From positions 191,956-255,955 of the forward strand of contig SHYK01000003.1 in the NCBI GenBank assembly GCA_009692845.1: a stretch of DNA of 64,000 nucleotides, given 5' to 3'. A program made the translations under genes and the position numbers. Within the stretch, counting starts at the first letter, position 1. Each line of letters begins with the position of its first letter. Below, one piece after another: positions 27,879 to 35,522 of the stretch. Source of the DNA: Chloroflexota bacterium (GTDB taxonomy: Bacteria; Chloroflexota; UBA6077; SHYK01). The notes under the pieces were generated by a model. That model was not told the DNA's origin. It was given only the letters and a program-made list of their open reading frames with translations, and searched no databases.

Positions 27879-28754
27879 CTACCGGCCGGCCGCGATCCGA
27901 ATCAGCTCGAGCGCGATGGCGCCCATCAGCTCCATCGGGCCGGGTTGCACGCGGGTTGCGACGTCGCAAGCGAGGTGCCAGCACGGGTCATCCGTCCAAT
28001 AGAAGAAGATTCCCGGCAGGCCTGCTTCGAGAAAGGGCCCGTGGTCGCTGAGCCGGCCGAATCTGGGCGGGAGCCGAACCGGATCCCAGCCTTGCGACCA
28101 GGCCCGGGCGACTGCATGGCTGACCCACGGCTCCGATCCCTGAAAGGCTGGCTGTTCCCCCACCGACAGCATATCCAGGCTGATCATTAGCTGGAACCGG
28201 GCGCGATCCGGGCTCGTCAGCTCACGGACGAAGTGCTCGCTGCCCAGGAGGCCGAGCTCCTCAGCGCCGAATGTGACGTAGCGGACTGCGACCCTGGGCA
28301 CCGGGTCGGCGGCGAGCTGGCGGGCTAGCTCGATCACCGTGGCAGTACCGGAGCCGTTGTCGTTCCCGCCGGGCCCGGCCGGGACCGAATCGTAGTGGCC
28401 GCCCACAATGACCAGGGGTGCGCTCGGGTCTTCCTCCGGGTAACGGGCGATCACGTTTTGGGTGGTTCCGGCTCCGCGCGCGGTGCGAAATGAAAACGGG
28501 TCGAAAGTAACGTCGTAGCCCATCGCGGAGAACTGGTCAGCCAGATACTCAGCGGCCCGGGTATCGGCGTCCGTTCCGGCGGGCCGAATCCCAATATCTT
28601 CGCTCAGAACCCGGACGGTTTCGAGCGCTCGCTCCCCGAAGGAAGTGGCCGCGGTTGGGCCATCTGTCTCAGGAGCGGCGACCGCCAGCACCGCTGGCAA
28701 AAGCAGGGCCAAAGTCGCGGCCAGAATATTCGCCAACCGAATCAGACGGGTCAC
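27879..28754 (-). CDS. Secreted M28-family metallopeptidase
   Basis: A signal peptide (about residues 1-27, hydrophobic 'ILAATLALLLPAVLAVAA') precedes a two-zinc aminopeptidase domain with all ligands visible: 'GGHYDS', 'GGNDNGSG', 'AEELGLLG', 'SLDML' and the final His in 'LSDHGPFLEAG'. It probably removes N-terminal residues from peptides outside the membrane. It overlaps the folD stop by 4 nt, an odd partner for a folate gene. Confidence 0.88.
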   Translation of the reverse strand: MTRLIRLANILAATLALLLPAVLAVAAPETDGPTAATSFGERALETVRVLSEDIGIRPAGTDADTRAAEYLADQFSAMGYDVTFDPFSFRTARGAGTTQNVIARYPEEDPSAPLVIVGGHYDSVPAGPGGNDNGSGTATVIELARQLAADPVPRVAVRYVTFGAEELGLLGSEHFVRELTSPDRARFQLMISLDMLSVGEQPAFQGSEPWVSHAVARAWSQGWDPVRLPPRFGRLSDHGPFLEAGLPGIFFYWTDDPCWHLACDVATRVQPGPMELMGAIALELIRIAAGR

Positions 28755-29605
28755 TGCTCGGCGCCCACCACCCGCCGGTAGAGAGTCAGGGCATTCCTGA
28801 GCAGCATCGCATTGGTCACCGGGCCGGTGCCGCCCGGCATTGGCGTAAACAGACCGGCCCGCTCAGCGGCTTCGGGAACGACGTCCCCCACGACTTTTCC
28901 ATCCACCACATTGACGCCGAAGTCGATGACCGCGGCGCCCGGCTGCACCATGTCTGCCGTTATCAGCCCGGGGCGCCCGGCCGCGCAGGCCAGGATTTCG
29001 GCGCTCTGGGTAATGGCACCCAGGTCTCGGGTACGGGTGTGGCAGATGGTGACGGTGGCGTGTTGAAGGAGGAGCAGCATCGCCATCGGCCGTCCCACCG
29101 TGGGGCTCCGCCCGACGACGACTGCGTTGACGCCTTCCATGGCGACGCCATGCCTCTGCAGAATCTCGATCCCACCGAGGGGGGTGGCCGGAACGACGTC
29201 CGGGGTGCCCTGGGCCAGCAGGCCGGCATTCACCGGATGGATACCGTCTAGATCCTTGCGCGGATCCAACACGTCAACCAGGGCGCTGGTGGACAAATGG
29301 GCTGGGAGGGGGGTTTGGATCTGGATGCCCTGGATACCCGGATCGGCGCTTAATTTCGCCAACGTGGAGCGCGCGGTTTCCGGTGAAGCGTCTGCGTCGA
29401 TGTCAACCACATCGACGGTAAACCCGGCTGCCTGGAACACTCGGCTCAATCGGCGGGTATAGAGCGCGGCGGCCGGGTCCTGGCCGGACTGGACGATGGC
29501 GATCCGGGGAACAATTCCGCTGGCGGCGCTCGCGGCTGCCAGCTCCCGAGTCACTTCCGCCTGAATCTCCCGGAGAATCGCATTGCCATCGACGATGGTG
29601 GTCAA
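28751..29605 (-). CDS. folD: Methylenetetrahydrofolate dehydrogenase (FolD) lacking the cyclohydrolase lysine
   Basis: FolD fold with 'IQIQTPLPAHL' (conserved Gln), 'KDLDGIHPVNAGLL' (conserved Asp), the NADP-binding 'VVGRSPTVGRPMAMLLL' and 'PGGTGPVTNAML'. The catalytic lysine of the first box (YxxxK in the consensus) is missing: the sequence is 'ALYTRRLSRVF', with Leu where Lys is expected. In characterised FolD proteins this lysine is needed for the cyclohydrolase reaction while dehydrogenase activity can persist. A separate cyclohydrolase gene lies immediately upstream, overlapping by 4 nt. Confidence 0.92.
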   Translation of the reverse strand: MTTIVDGNAILREIQAEVTRELAAASAASGIVPRIAIVQSGQDPAAALYTRRLSRVFQAAGFTVDVVDIDADASPETARSTLAKLSADPGIQGIQIQTPLPAHLSTSALVDVLDPRKDLDGIHPVNAGLLAQGTPDVVPATPLGGIEILQRHGVAMEGVNAVVVGRSPTVGRPMAMLLLLQHATVTICHTRTRDLGAITQSAEILACAAGRPGLITADMVQPGAAVIDFGVNVVDGKVVGDVVPEAAERAGLFTPMPGGTGPVTNAMLLRNALTLYRRVVGAEQ

Positions 29606-30237
29606 ACGCTCGCCGACCGCCGCCTGACCGTGGCGAGGATGTCGGCTCCCAGCGAATCCACGCCCGAGGTGGCGGCTTCGACGCGGCGCCGCATCCGGTT
29701 TGCGAAATCTTCGGTCTTCAGGGAAGGCAGATTGTATTCGGCCTGGATCGCGCCCCCCCGCAAGGCGGCGGTTGCGACATGCGTAGCGACCGAGACATCT
29801 GGGAGGACTGAAGGATTTCCCAGCTCCGCCACGGCAAGGCCGACGGTCAGGACGGCGCGGGCGGCCTCAGCGGTCTGGGCCGGCACGTCGGTGGCCTGTT
29901 GCATGGCCGCCTCGATGGCCGCCGCGCGGGCGCTGCGGTCTTCATCGGTCGAACGGGGTAGCCGATAGGCATCGCGCACCGATCCATAGGCGGCCGCGTC
30001 CGCGTCGGCCAGGTGCATGAGCTGCTGGCGCAGCTCGATACACCGCTGGAGCTGGGCGCGGACTGCCGTCTCGACATCCGCAAATCGCGGGCGGCCGATG
30101 GTCAGGTTGCAGACCATGGCGAGCATCGCGGCAGCCTGGGCGCCGGCCAGAGCGGCCAGCGCCCCCCCGCCGGGAGTCGGGTCTGCCGAGCCTAACCGGT
30201 CCAGAAAATCGTCAATCGTGAGGGAACCGAGATACAT
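29602..30237 (-). CDS. fchA: Methenyltetrahydrofolate cyclohydrolase, FTCD-C/FchA family
   Basis: 211-residue, all-helical cyclodeaminase/cyclohydrolase-family protein, recognised by 'DPTPGGGALAALAGAQAAAM' near the N-terminus and the Ala-rich helices up to 'VATAALRGGAIQAEYN'. In clostridia FchA converts methenyl-THF to formyl-THF next to FolD. It is first in a four-gene minus-strand string and overlaps folD, consistent with it supplying the cyclohydrolase step the FolD seems to have lost. Confidence 0.9.
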   Translation of the reverse strand: MYLGSLTIDDFLDRLGSADPTPGGGALAALAGAQAAAMLAMVCNLTIGRPRFADVETAVRAQLQRCIELRQQLMHLADADAAAYGSVRDAYRLPRSTDEDRSARAAAIEAAMQQATDVPAQTAEAARAVLTVGLAVAELGNPSVLPDVSVATHVATAALRGGAIQAEYNLPSLKTEDFANRMRRRVEAATSGVDSLGADILATVRRRSASV

Positions 30238-30286
30238 GGTCAGGCATTCTAGCAGTGGGTTTGCGGGCAGAGTTTGCAGACCTGCC

Positions 30287-30292
30287 TATAAT
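30287..30292 (+). promoter_or_regulatory. Putative -10 element of murI
   Basis: TATAAT, 36 nt upstream of the murI ATG. A TTGCGG at 30261 is too far away (20-nt spacing) to be a confident -35. Confidence 0.45.
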
Positions 30293-30328
30293 CGTGACAG
30301 GCGGGATAGCGAGGAGGCTGGTTCAACC

Positions 30329-31123
30329 ATGTCTGATCGCCGGCCAATTGGTGTCTTTGACTCGGGTTTGGGTGGGCTCACGGTGTTGCGCGAGGTAGTG
30401 AGCCAGCTGCCGGGCGAGCAATGTCTGTACGTTGCCGACGAGCGGGAAGCGCCCTATGGGACGAAAACCGTAGAGGCGTTGCGGGCGCGTACTGAGCAGG
30501 TTGCGAATTTCCTGCTTGCGCACGATGCGAAGGCGATCGTAGTGGCCTGTAACACCGCATCGCTCACCGCCCTGGCTCACTTGCGCAGCATCTTCACGGT
30601 TCCGTTTATTGGCATTGTCCCGGCGGTCAAGCTGGCCGCCACGCTAACCCACACCGGGAAGGTGGGAGTGCTGGTGACCTCAGCGACCGCCCACAGCGAG
30701 TCGCTGGCGCAGCTCATAAATTCCTATGCGCATGGCACCCAGATGATCATGCACGAATGTCCCGAGCTGGTAACCCTGGTCGAGCAAGGAATGCTGATCG
30801 GCCCACTAGTCGAGGACTCGGTCCGGCTGGAGGTGGGGCCGCTACTGACCCAGGGGGCGGACATTCTCGTTTTGGGCTGTACCCACCTGCCTTTCCTGAC
30901 CGAAGTGATCGGACGCGTGTGCGGACCCCACGTCCAATTGATCGACCCGGCGGCGGCAGTGGCGCGCCAGCTACGCCGAGTGCTGGAAGAACACGACTTG
31001 CTGAATTCGGGCAAAAAGCAGCCGCCTGCCTATTTCACGACCGGGGACGTGGAGGAGTTTCGACTTCGGCTGGGCCAGCTCATGGGGGAGCCGAACGCCA
31101 ATATTCAAGCAATCGATGTGTGA
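30329..31123 (+). CDS. murI: Glutamate racemase
   Basis: Makes D-glutamate for peptidoglycan. The catalytic Asp/Ser region 'GVFDSGLGGLTVL' is at residues 8-20, the first catalytic Cys in 'VACNTAS' and the second in 'LGCTHLPFL'. A perfect GAGGAGG precedes the ATG at 30329. The upstream-extended open frame from 30017 is antisense to fchA and not real. Confidence 0.95.
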   Translation: MSDRRPIGVFDSGLGGLTVLREVVSQLPGEQCLYVADEREAPYGTKTVEALRARTEQVANFLLAHDAKAIVVACNTASLTALAHLRSIFTVPFIGIVPAVKLAATLTHTGKVGVLVTSATAHSESLAQLINSYAHGTQMIMHECPELVTLVEQGMLIGPLVEDSVRLEVGPLLTQGADILVLGCTHLPFLTEVIGRVCGPHVQLIDPAAAVARQLRRVLEEHDLLNSGKKQPPAYFTTGDVEEFRLRLGQLMGEPNANIQAIDV

Positions 31124-31155
31124 TTTTGGTCGAGATGCGGCTCGACAAACTGATC

Positions 31156-31164
31156 TGATATGAT
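31156..31164 (+). promoter_or_regulatory. Extended -10 element of the small transcript downstream of murI
   Basis: TGATATGAT matches an extended -10 (TGn plus TATGAT at 31159-31164). Predicted initiation at about 31171 is just before GGAAAGGAGGTGATG. It lies 35 nt after the murI stop, so the next unit may have its own transcript. Confidence 0.45.
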
Positions 31165-31189
31165 CCTGGGCGGAAAGGAGGTGATGCCT

Positions 31190-31234
31190 GTGAGTGACCA
31201 ACCTAGAGGCATCACCTCGAGGAAGGCGAGCTAG
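31190..31234 (+). CDS. 14-codon mini-ORF
   Basis: GTG start to TAG encodes MSDQPRGITSRKAS, a basic peptide. Codons 6-10 form the right arm of the hairpin that hides its own ribosome-binding site, so initiation would be coupled to unfolding of the hairpin. GGAGG is 8-9 nt upstream of the GTG. Too short for homology judgement; it could be a leader peptide or a chance ORF. Confidence 0.4.
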   Translation: MSDQPRGITSRKAS

Positions 31235-31251
31235 CCGCCCCTCGGGGTGAT

Positions 31252-31308
31252 GTCCCAAAACGAAGAGGCCGGACTGCCATTGGCAGTCCGGCCTCTTCGT
31301 TTTGGGAC
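31252..31308. terminator. Perfect 27-bp-stem terminator between convergent genes
   Basis: Arms 31252-31278 and 31282-31308 are exactly complementary around the loop ATT. The stem starts GTCCCAAAACGAAGAGGCCG and carries TTTT on either strand near its base. It ends at the base before the stop codon of the minus-strand GT-C gene (31309), so it can serve both strands. Confidence 0.85.
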
Positions 31309-33447
31309 TCATTCCAGGGTGATGCTGCGGATCATGAGGCCTAGTTGGCGGCGATCTCCGCCCCCGGGCTGGAAAGTTCCTTCGGGCTCCAGGCGCAGGT
31401 GCAGCCATCTTTCAGTCCCCACGGGGATAAATAGCCTGATCTCGAAGGAACCGGCTTGCACGCCCAGCGGGACTTGTAGCCCTGGGCTGGCCGGGCCCCG
31501 ATTCACCCCGAGGGCCAGAGGTCCGGCCGGCCGCGGTTCCAGGACGAGCTCGGGCGGTCGCTCACCGACGATGTGCAGAGACGTGCACATGCGCTCCGGA
31601 GCCACGGGGCATGGAGACACATCTGGGACCTTGAGGTACAGATCCGCCCTAATCCCGATCCAACGGAAGGCAAACGGACCCGGTGCCTCGACGGGGAACC
31701 ACCCGAGACCGAGTTGGTCCTCGCTTGGATCAATCCGGAAATCGACGCCCGAGCGAAGCCGAGCCAGGCGTGCCGCCACCTCGGGAGGAGGTTTCAGCTG
31801 CCCGCCATCGGCCAGGTAGCGCACCCAGCTCGAGAAGGTGTGCACCCGAACCAGCGAAAGCACGGGCCGACCATCCCGTTCAGCGAACTGCTCCTGTTCA
31901 ACCCAGACCTGGTCGGGCGGGTTCATGTCCATCCAGTCCAGGTTGGGCAGGACCACGTTCGCCTGGTCCAGGTTTAGCCAATTCCAGAAGTTGGCGCGTG
32001 ACCGGCCAGATCCGAAAGCTGGAATGACCGAGTCCGCGTAAACCGCGAATAGGACGTCCGGTCGCTCTAGCCACGGCAGCAGTACCCCGCCGCTCCCCTG
32101 CTGCAGCAGAAAGGTGCGGTTCTCTGTCTCGAGCTCGGCGAACACCGCGACCGTCGGGCAACGATCGTTTGTCAAGAATTCCGCGGGCAGATCGATCCCC
32201 CAGTCGACTGCCACCAGAGTCTGGCCGCAATGGTTGGTCGCGATCGAGTCGGCCAGTTGGTACAGGGCGTCACTCCATTGGGCGGCCCCGCCGGTGGCCT
32301 CCAGCCGGGTTGAGTAGTCGGCCAGTACGAAGGCATTCGACCCGACGACCACCGCCACGGCAGTGGCCGCGGCGGCGCGCCATGCTGGCCGACGGCGGGC
32401 GAGCAGAGCAGCGAGCATGGCGCCGGCCAACAGGTGGGGCAGCGGGTAGACGTTGAACAGATGGTGAATCTTGTCGGTGTTGCCGATTGCCGAAGTCGCG
32501 AGCACCATGGCCACCCCGAGCCCGAGCAAGAGGCGGAGCCCGGTGGTTCCGCGGATTGCCGCCCATGCGGCAGCAGTCAGGACGAGGATCGGGGCCAGGC
32601 TGCGCCAGACCGGCGGCTCGCCCAGGATCGCGGTGGGCATCGCCGAGCCATCCAGCAACGTTTCGAGCATGCCCATCCGACCCGGGAATAGCGTGACCAG
32701 GTTGAGGACGACCCGAAGGGGAGGCCAGGAAGCCAGCTGAGGACCAGTCTGAGTGAAGCCCCCGACGATCTCCTGGAAGGTGGCACCGTGACTGGCCCAG
32801 TTGAACCAGAGCAGCGGCACAGCGCCCAGGGCAGCCGGGACCGCGAAGGCCAGGAATTGGCCCGGGGCCAACCGACCGCGAAGAGCCAGCACCCCGGCCA
32901 GGGGTAGGAGTGCAAGTAGGAACCAGAGGAAGTCCAGCTTGTTCCAGAGGCCGAGCCCGGCCAGGGCACCGGCGGCCACCAGGAGTTCCCAGTGGGATCG
33001 GCTGCGCCACCAGGCGAACAGCAAGAGGAGGACGCCCGTGCGGAGCAGAAACGCAAGTGCGACCGGGCCGGCATCGTGCTTGAAGGCGAGCACGTACGTG
33101 GGATCGGAGGAGAGTAGCAGGGCAGCGATGCCGGCGGCGGTCGGACCGGCCACCCGTCGGGCCAGCGCCCAGGCCAGAATGATGCCGGGCAGGCCGAGGG
33201 CGGCGGTCAGCGCCCGGAGCGGCACTGGTGAGGGCTCGAAGACGAGCCATAAAGGGAAGGTGAGATAGGTCTTGAGGGCGCCGATGTAGGGGAAGCTCAT
33301 GATGGGGAAAGCGCGCCCGCCGATCTCGACGACGTGGGGCCAGGCAGGCTCCAAGGTGCCGTGGGCGAGCTTGAGCCCAGGAAGCACCTGCAAGAGCTCG
33401 TCTTGATTGGGTCCGGGGAGGCCGAGCTGGCGAAACGCCGCCACCAA
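31309..33447 (-). CDS. GT-C-fold membrane glycosyltransferase-like protein
   Basis: 712+ residues: about ten membrane segments in the first 400 residues with an acidic loop after the first helix ('PGPNQDELLQVLPGL'), then a soluble C-terminal region with Trp/Asp-rich stretches. The layout matches GT39-like transferases. The first helix appears to begin upstream of the GTG at 33447: hydrophobic codons continue in frame to about 33483, next to the fabI stop, so the N-terminus is not settled. Substrates unknown. It lies directly downstream of fabI on the same strand. Confidence 0.6.
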   Translation of the reverse strand: MVAAFRQLGLPGPNQDELLQVLPGLKLAHGTLEPAWPHVVEIGGRAFPIMSFPYIGALKTYLTFPLWLVFEPSPVPLRALTAALGLPGIILAWALARRVAGPTAAGIAALLLSSDPTYVLAFKHDAGPVALAFLLRTGVLLLLFAWWRSRSHWELLVAAGALAGLGLWNKLDFLWFLLALLPLAGVLALRGRLAPGQFLAFAVPAALGAVPLLWFNWASHGATFQEIVGGFTQTGPQLASWPPLRVVLNLVTLFPGRMGMLETLLDGSAMPTAILGEPPVWRSLAPILVLTAAAWAAIRGTTGLRLLLGLGVAMVLATSAIGNTDKIHHLFNVYPLPHLLAGAMLAALLARRRPAWRAAAATAVAVVVGSNAFVLADYSTRLEATGGAAQWSDALYQLADSIATNHCGQTLVAVDWGIDLPAEFLTNDRCPTVAVFAELETENRTFLLQQGSGGVLLPWLERPDVLFAVYADSVIPAFGSGRSRANFWNWLNLDQANVVLPNLDWMDMNPPDQVWVEQEQFAERDGRPVLSLVRVHTFSSWVRYLADGGQLKPPPEVAARLARLRSGVDFRIDPSEDQLGLGWFPVEAPGPFAFRWIGIRADLYLKVPDVSPCPVAPERMCTSLHIVGERPPELVLEPRPAGPLALGVNRGPASPGLQVPLGVQAGSFEIRLFIPVGTERWLHLRLEPEGTFQPGGGDRRQLGLMIRSITLE

Positions 33448-33482
33448 ATAGAGGGCGAGGGCGGTGGCCAGGAGTAGGCGGC

Positions 33483-34277
33483 TTAAGTGGACTCGCCTGC
33501 CGCGACGCCGACGATGTTGAAGCCGGCGTCGACGTAATGGATTTCGCCGGTCACGCCGGCTGCGAGATCGGAGCAGAGGTAGACCGCCGCGTTTCCAACG
33601 TCGTCAATGGTGACATTACGGCGGAGGGGAGCGATCTCCTTGAATTCGGCGTGCATCTGACTGAAGCCGGAAATGCCGCCCCGAGCGGCCAGTGTTCGGA
33701 TGGGACCTGCCGAGACCGCGTTGACCCGAATGTGCTTCTCGTGGGTGCCCAGGTCGTAGGCCAGATACCGGACGCTGGCCTCCAGGGCGGCCTTGGCCAG
33801 GCCCATCACGTTGTAGTGGGCAACGACTCGCTCTGAGCCCAGGTAGGTCATCGTGAGCATTGAGCCGCCCGGCCGCATGATCGGGAGTGCCGCCCGCGCC
33901 AGGGCCGTGAAGGAGTACGTGCTGATGTCCATTGCAATGTGGAAGCCCTCGCGAGAGGTCAGGTAGTAGGGCGCATCCGATAGCTCCTCGCGCTTGGCGA
34001 AGGCAATCGAGTGCACGAGGATGTCGATCTCGCCGAAGTGGGCGCCCGCCTTTTCCATGATGGCCGCTATCTCGTCGTCTTTCGAGACATCGCAGGGCTC
34101 GACGAAGGTGGATCCCACCGACGCAGCGAGAGGTTTGGCATACCGCTCGACCGGCTCTGCGTAGCCGAATCCGAGCGTCGCGCCCTCTCGGGCGAGCGCG
34201 CGGGAGATGCCCCATCCGATGCTGTAGTCGGTAGAGACGCCGAAAACGAGTGCAGTTTTGCCGGAGAGGATTCCCAC
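33483..34277 (-). CDS. fabI: Enoyl-ACP reductase (NADH)
   Basis: Short-chain dehydrogenase fold of the FabI type. 'TALVFGVSTDYSIGWGISRAL' is the divergent nucleotide loop typical of FabI. The catalytic Tyr-x6-Lys is 'YNVMGLAK' (about residues 158-165), with 'SAGPIRTLAARG' and C-terminal 'GEIHYVDAGFNI'. It completes each cycle of fatty-acid elongation. No other fab genes are adjacent. Confidence 0.94.
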   Translation of the reverse strand: MGILSGKTALVFGVSTDYSIGWGISRALAREGATLGFGYAEPVERYAKPLAASVGSTFVEPCDVSKDDEIAAIMEKAGAHFGEIDILVHSIAFAKREELSDAPYYLTSREGFHIAMDISTYSFTALARAALPIMRPGGSMLTMTYLGSERVVAHYNVMGLAKAALEASVRYLAYDLGTHEKHIRVNAVSAGPIRTLAARGGISGFSQMHAEFKEIAPLRRNVTIDDVGNAAVYLCSDLAAGVTGEIHYVDAGFNIVGVAAGEST

Positions 34278-34398
34278 GAGGGCGATTCTACCAGGCGTCG
34301 GCTAGGTCGCTCGTGACACGCAATGGGTCCCGAAGCGACGGGAGCCAGCCGGAGATCGATCGGGATTCGAAAGGCCAGGTTGGTGTTCAGGGGCTAGC

Positions 34399-34404
34399 TA
34401 TAAT
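34399..34404 (+). promoter_or_regulatory. Putative -10 element of tRNA-Leu
   Basis: TATAAT, 27 nt upstream of the mature tRNA 5' end, followed by a short GC-rich palindrome (GCGCGCCGAGCGCGC) in the predicted 5' leader. Confidence 0.5.
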
Positions 34405-34431
34405 CCTGAGCCGCGCGCCGAGCGCGCGAAA

Positions 34432-34517
34432 GCCGAAGTGGCGGAATGGCAGACGCGGCGGTCTCAAAAACCGTTGAGGGCAACCTCGTGCGGGTTCGAA
34501 TCCCGCCTTCGGCACCA
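34432..34517 (+). tRNA. tRNA-Leu(CAA)
   Basis: The cloverleaf folds by eye: acceptor GCCGAAG/CTTCGGC, a D-arm with GGAATGGCAGAC, anticodon stem GCGGT/ACCGT enclosing CTCAAAA (anticodon CAA, reading UUG), a long class II variable arm TGAGGGCAACCTCGT, T-arm GCGGGTTCGAATCCCGC and encoded ACCA. An integrase remnant lies about 100 nt downstream, so the 3' end was probably an integration target. Confidence 0.95.
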
Positions 34518-34622
34518 TTATAGCCGTGCAATTACGGTAGCAAGAGCGCTCATGACCAGTCATCACCCCGAGCGCCTCGGGCACCACTTCCGCCGCTTGC
34601 TACCGCTTTGCTACCGCCCGTT

Positions 34623-35393
34623 TTACGCCTTCCCTTCGGCAGCACTTGACCGCAGATCCGAAATCGAGACCACCCCGCCCCCGTTTTCGTCCGTCGACCC
34701 CTCCGCCAGCCAGTCATCCAGGCGCTTCGCAGCCTCCGCCTGAAGCCCAGGCAGCACATGGCTGTAAGTGTCCAGCGTGATGTTCACGGTCGAATGTCCA
34801 AGCCGCTCGCTCACGATCTTGGGATGTACGCCGAGCCCAAGCAGCAGCGTCGCCGCCGTGTGCCGGAGATCGTGAAGGCGAATTCGGGGCAGGCGATTCC
34901 TCTCCAGCTCGGCGTAGAACCGGCGCCGTAGTCGATCCTGGTCGAGCACTCCACCCAGCGCGTCAGCGAACGCCAATCCTTGGCTCACGTACGCGGGTCC
35001 CATCAAGCGCGCCTGCTCGACTTGCTCGGCCCGTCGCCGTCGCAACATCTCCAGCACGCTAGTCGCGACGCTCACCGCCCGCCGCGATCGGTGCGTTTTC
35101 GGTTGGCCGAACGTCACCTGTCCGCCCTTCAGTCGGATTACCGTTTGCTGTATCCGAAGCTCGCCCGTGCCGAGATCCAGGTCGCTCCAGCGGACCGCTA
35201 ATAGCTCCCCAAGCCGCAGCCCGCTATGGACGGCCATCAGCACCACGTCGCCCAGGTCGGTCCCTGCCGTGGCCTGGAGCAGCGTTGCCGCCTGGTCCCG
35301 ATTCAATACTCGCATCTCGGTCCGCTCCGGCCTGACTTGGGACCTCCAAGATCTGGCCGACGTGCCGGCGCTAAGCCAGCTGCTTCGTCGCAC
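34623..35393 (-). CDS. Tyrosine recombinase/integrase, catalytic domain only
   Basis: All catalytic residues of phage-type integrases are present: first Arg in 'SGLRLGELLAVRW', Lys in 'QPKTHRSRR', 'HDLRHT', His in 'LGHSTVN' and the Tyr nucleophile in 'TYSHVLPG' (about residue 211). The first 30 residues do not look like the usual N-terminal SAM-like core-binding domain (about 130 aa expected), so the gene seems 5'-truncated. It points at the tRNA-Leu gene as integrases of tRNA-inserted islands do. Probably a non-functional remnant. Confidence 0.8.
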   Translation of the reverse strand: MRRSSWLSAGTSARSWRSQVRPERTEMRVLNRDQAATLLQATAGTDLGDVVLMAVHSGLRLGELLAVRWSDLDLGTGELRIQQTVIRLKGGQVTFGQPKTHRSRRAVSVATSVLEMLRRRRAEQVEQARLMGPAYVSQGLAFADALGGVLDQDRLRRRFYAELERNRLPRIRLHDLRHTAATLLLGLGVHPKIVSERLGHSTVNITLDTYSHVLPGLQAEAAKRLDDWLAEGSTDENGGGVVSISDLRSSAAEGKA

Positions 35394-35522
35394 TCAGTCT
35401 AGCTAAGCATAGGCTCCGCCCAAGGCGCTGAGAACAGGGCGACCACGTCAGATGGGGCCAGGACCAAGGTGCGGTGGCCAGGCTTGCTGGCGCGCGAGCG
35501 CAAGGGCGACGACAATGAGGTC

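Larger units (their letters stand above)
31171..31308 (+). ncRNA. Candidate small RNA / mini-mRNA with Shine-Dalgarno-sequestering hairpin
   Basis: A self-contained unit of about 135 nt. It has a complete 16S-complementary stretch AAAGGAGGTGAT (31174-31185), and an exact 12-bp inverted repeat, GAGGTGATGCCT (31178-31189) with AGGCATCACCTC (31207-31218), around a 17-nt loop. Inside the loop and right arm runs a 14-codon ORF, and a 27-bp-stem terminator closes the unit at 31308. The right arm resembles the 3' end of 16S rRNA (ATCACCTC), so the RNA carries both a Shine-Dalgarno and an anti-Shine-Dalgarno-like strand. Whether it acts as RNA, peptide or regulator of murI is unknown. Confidence 0.5.
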
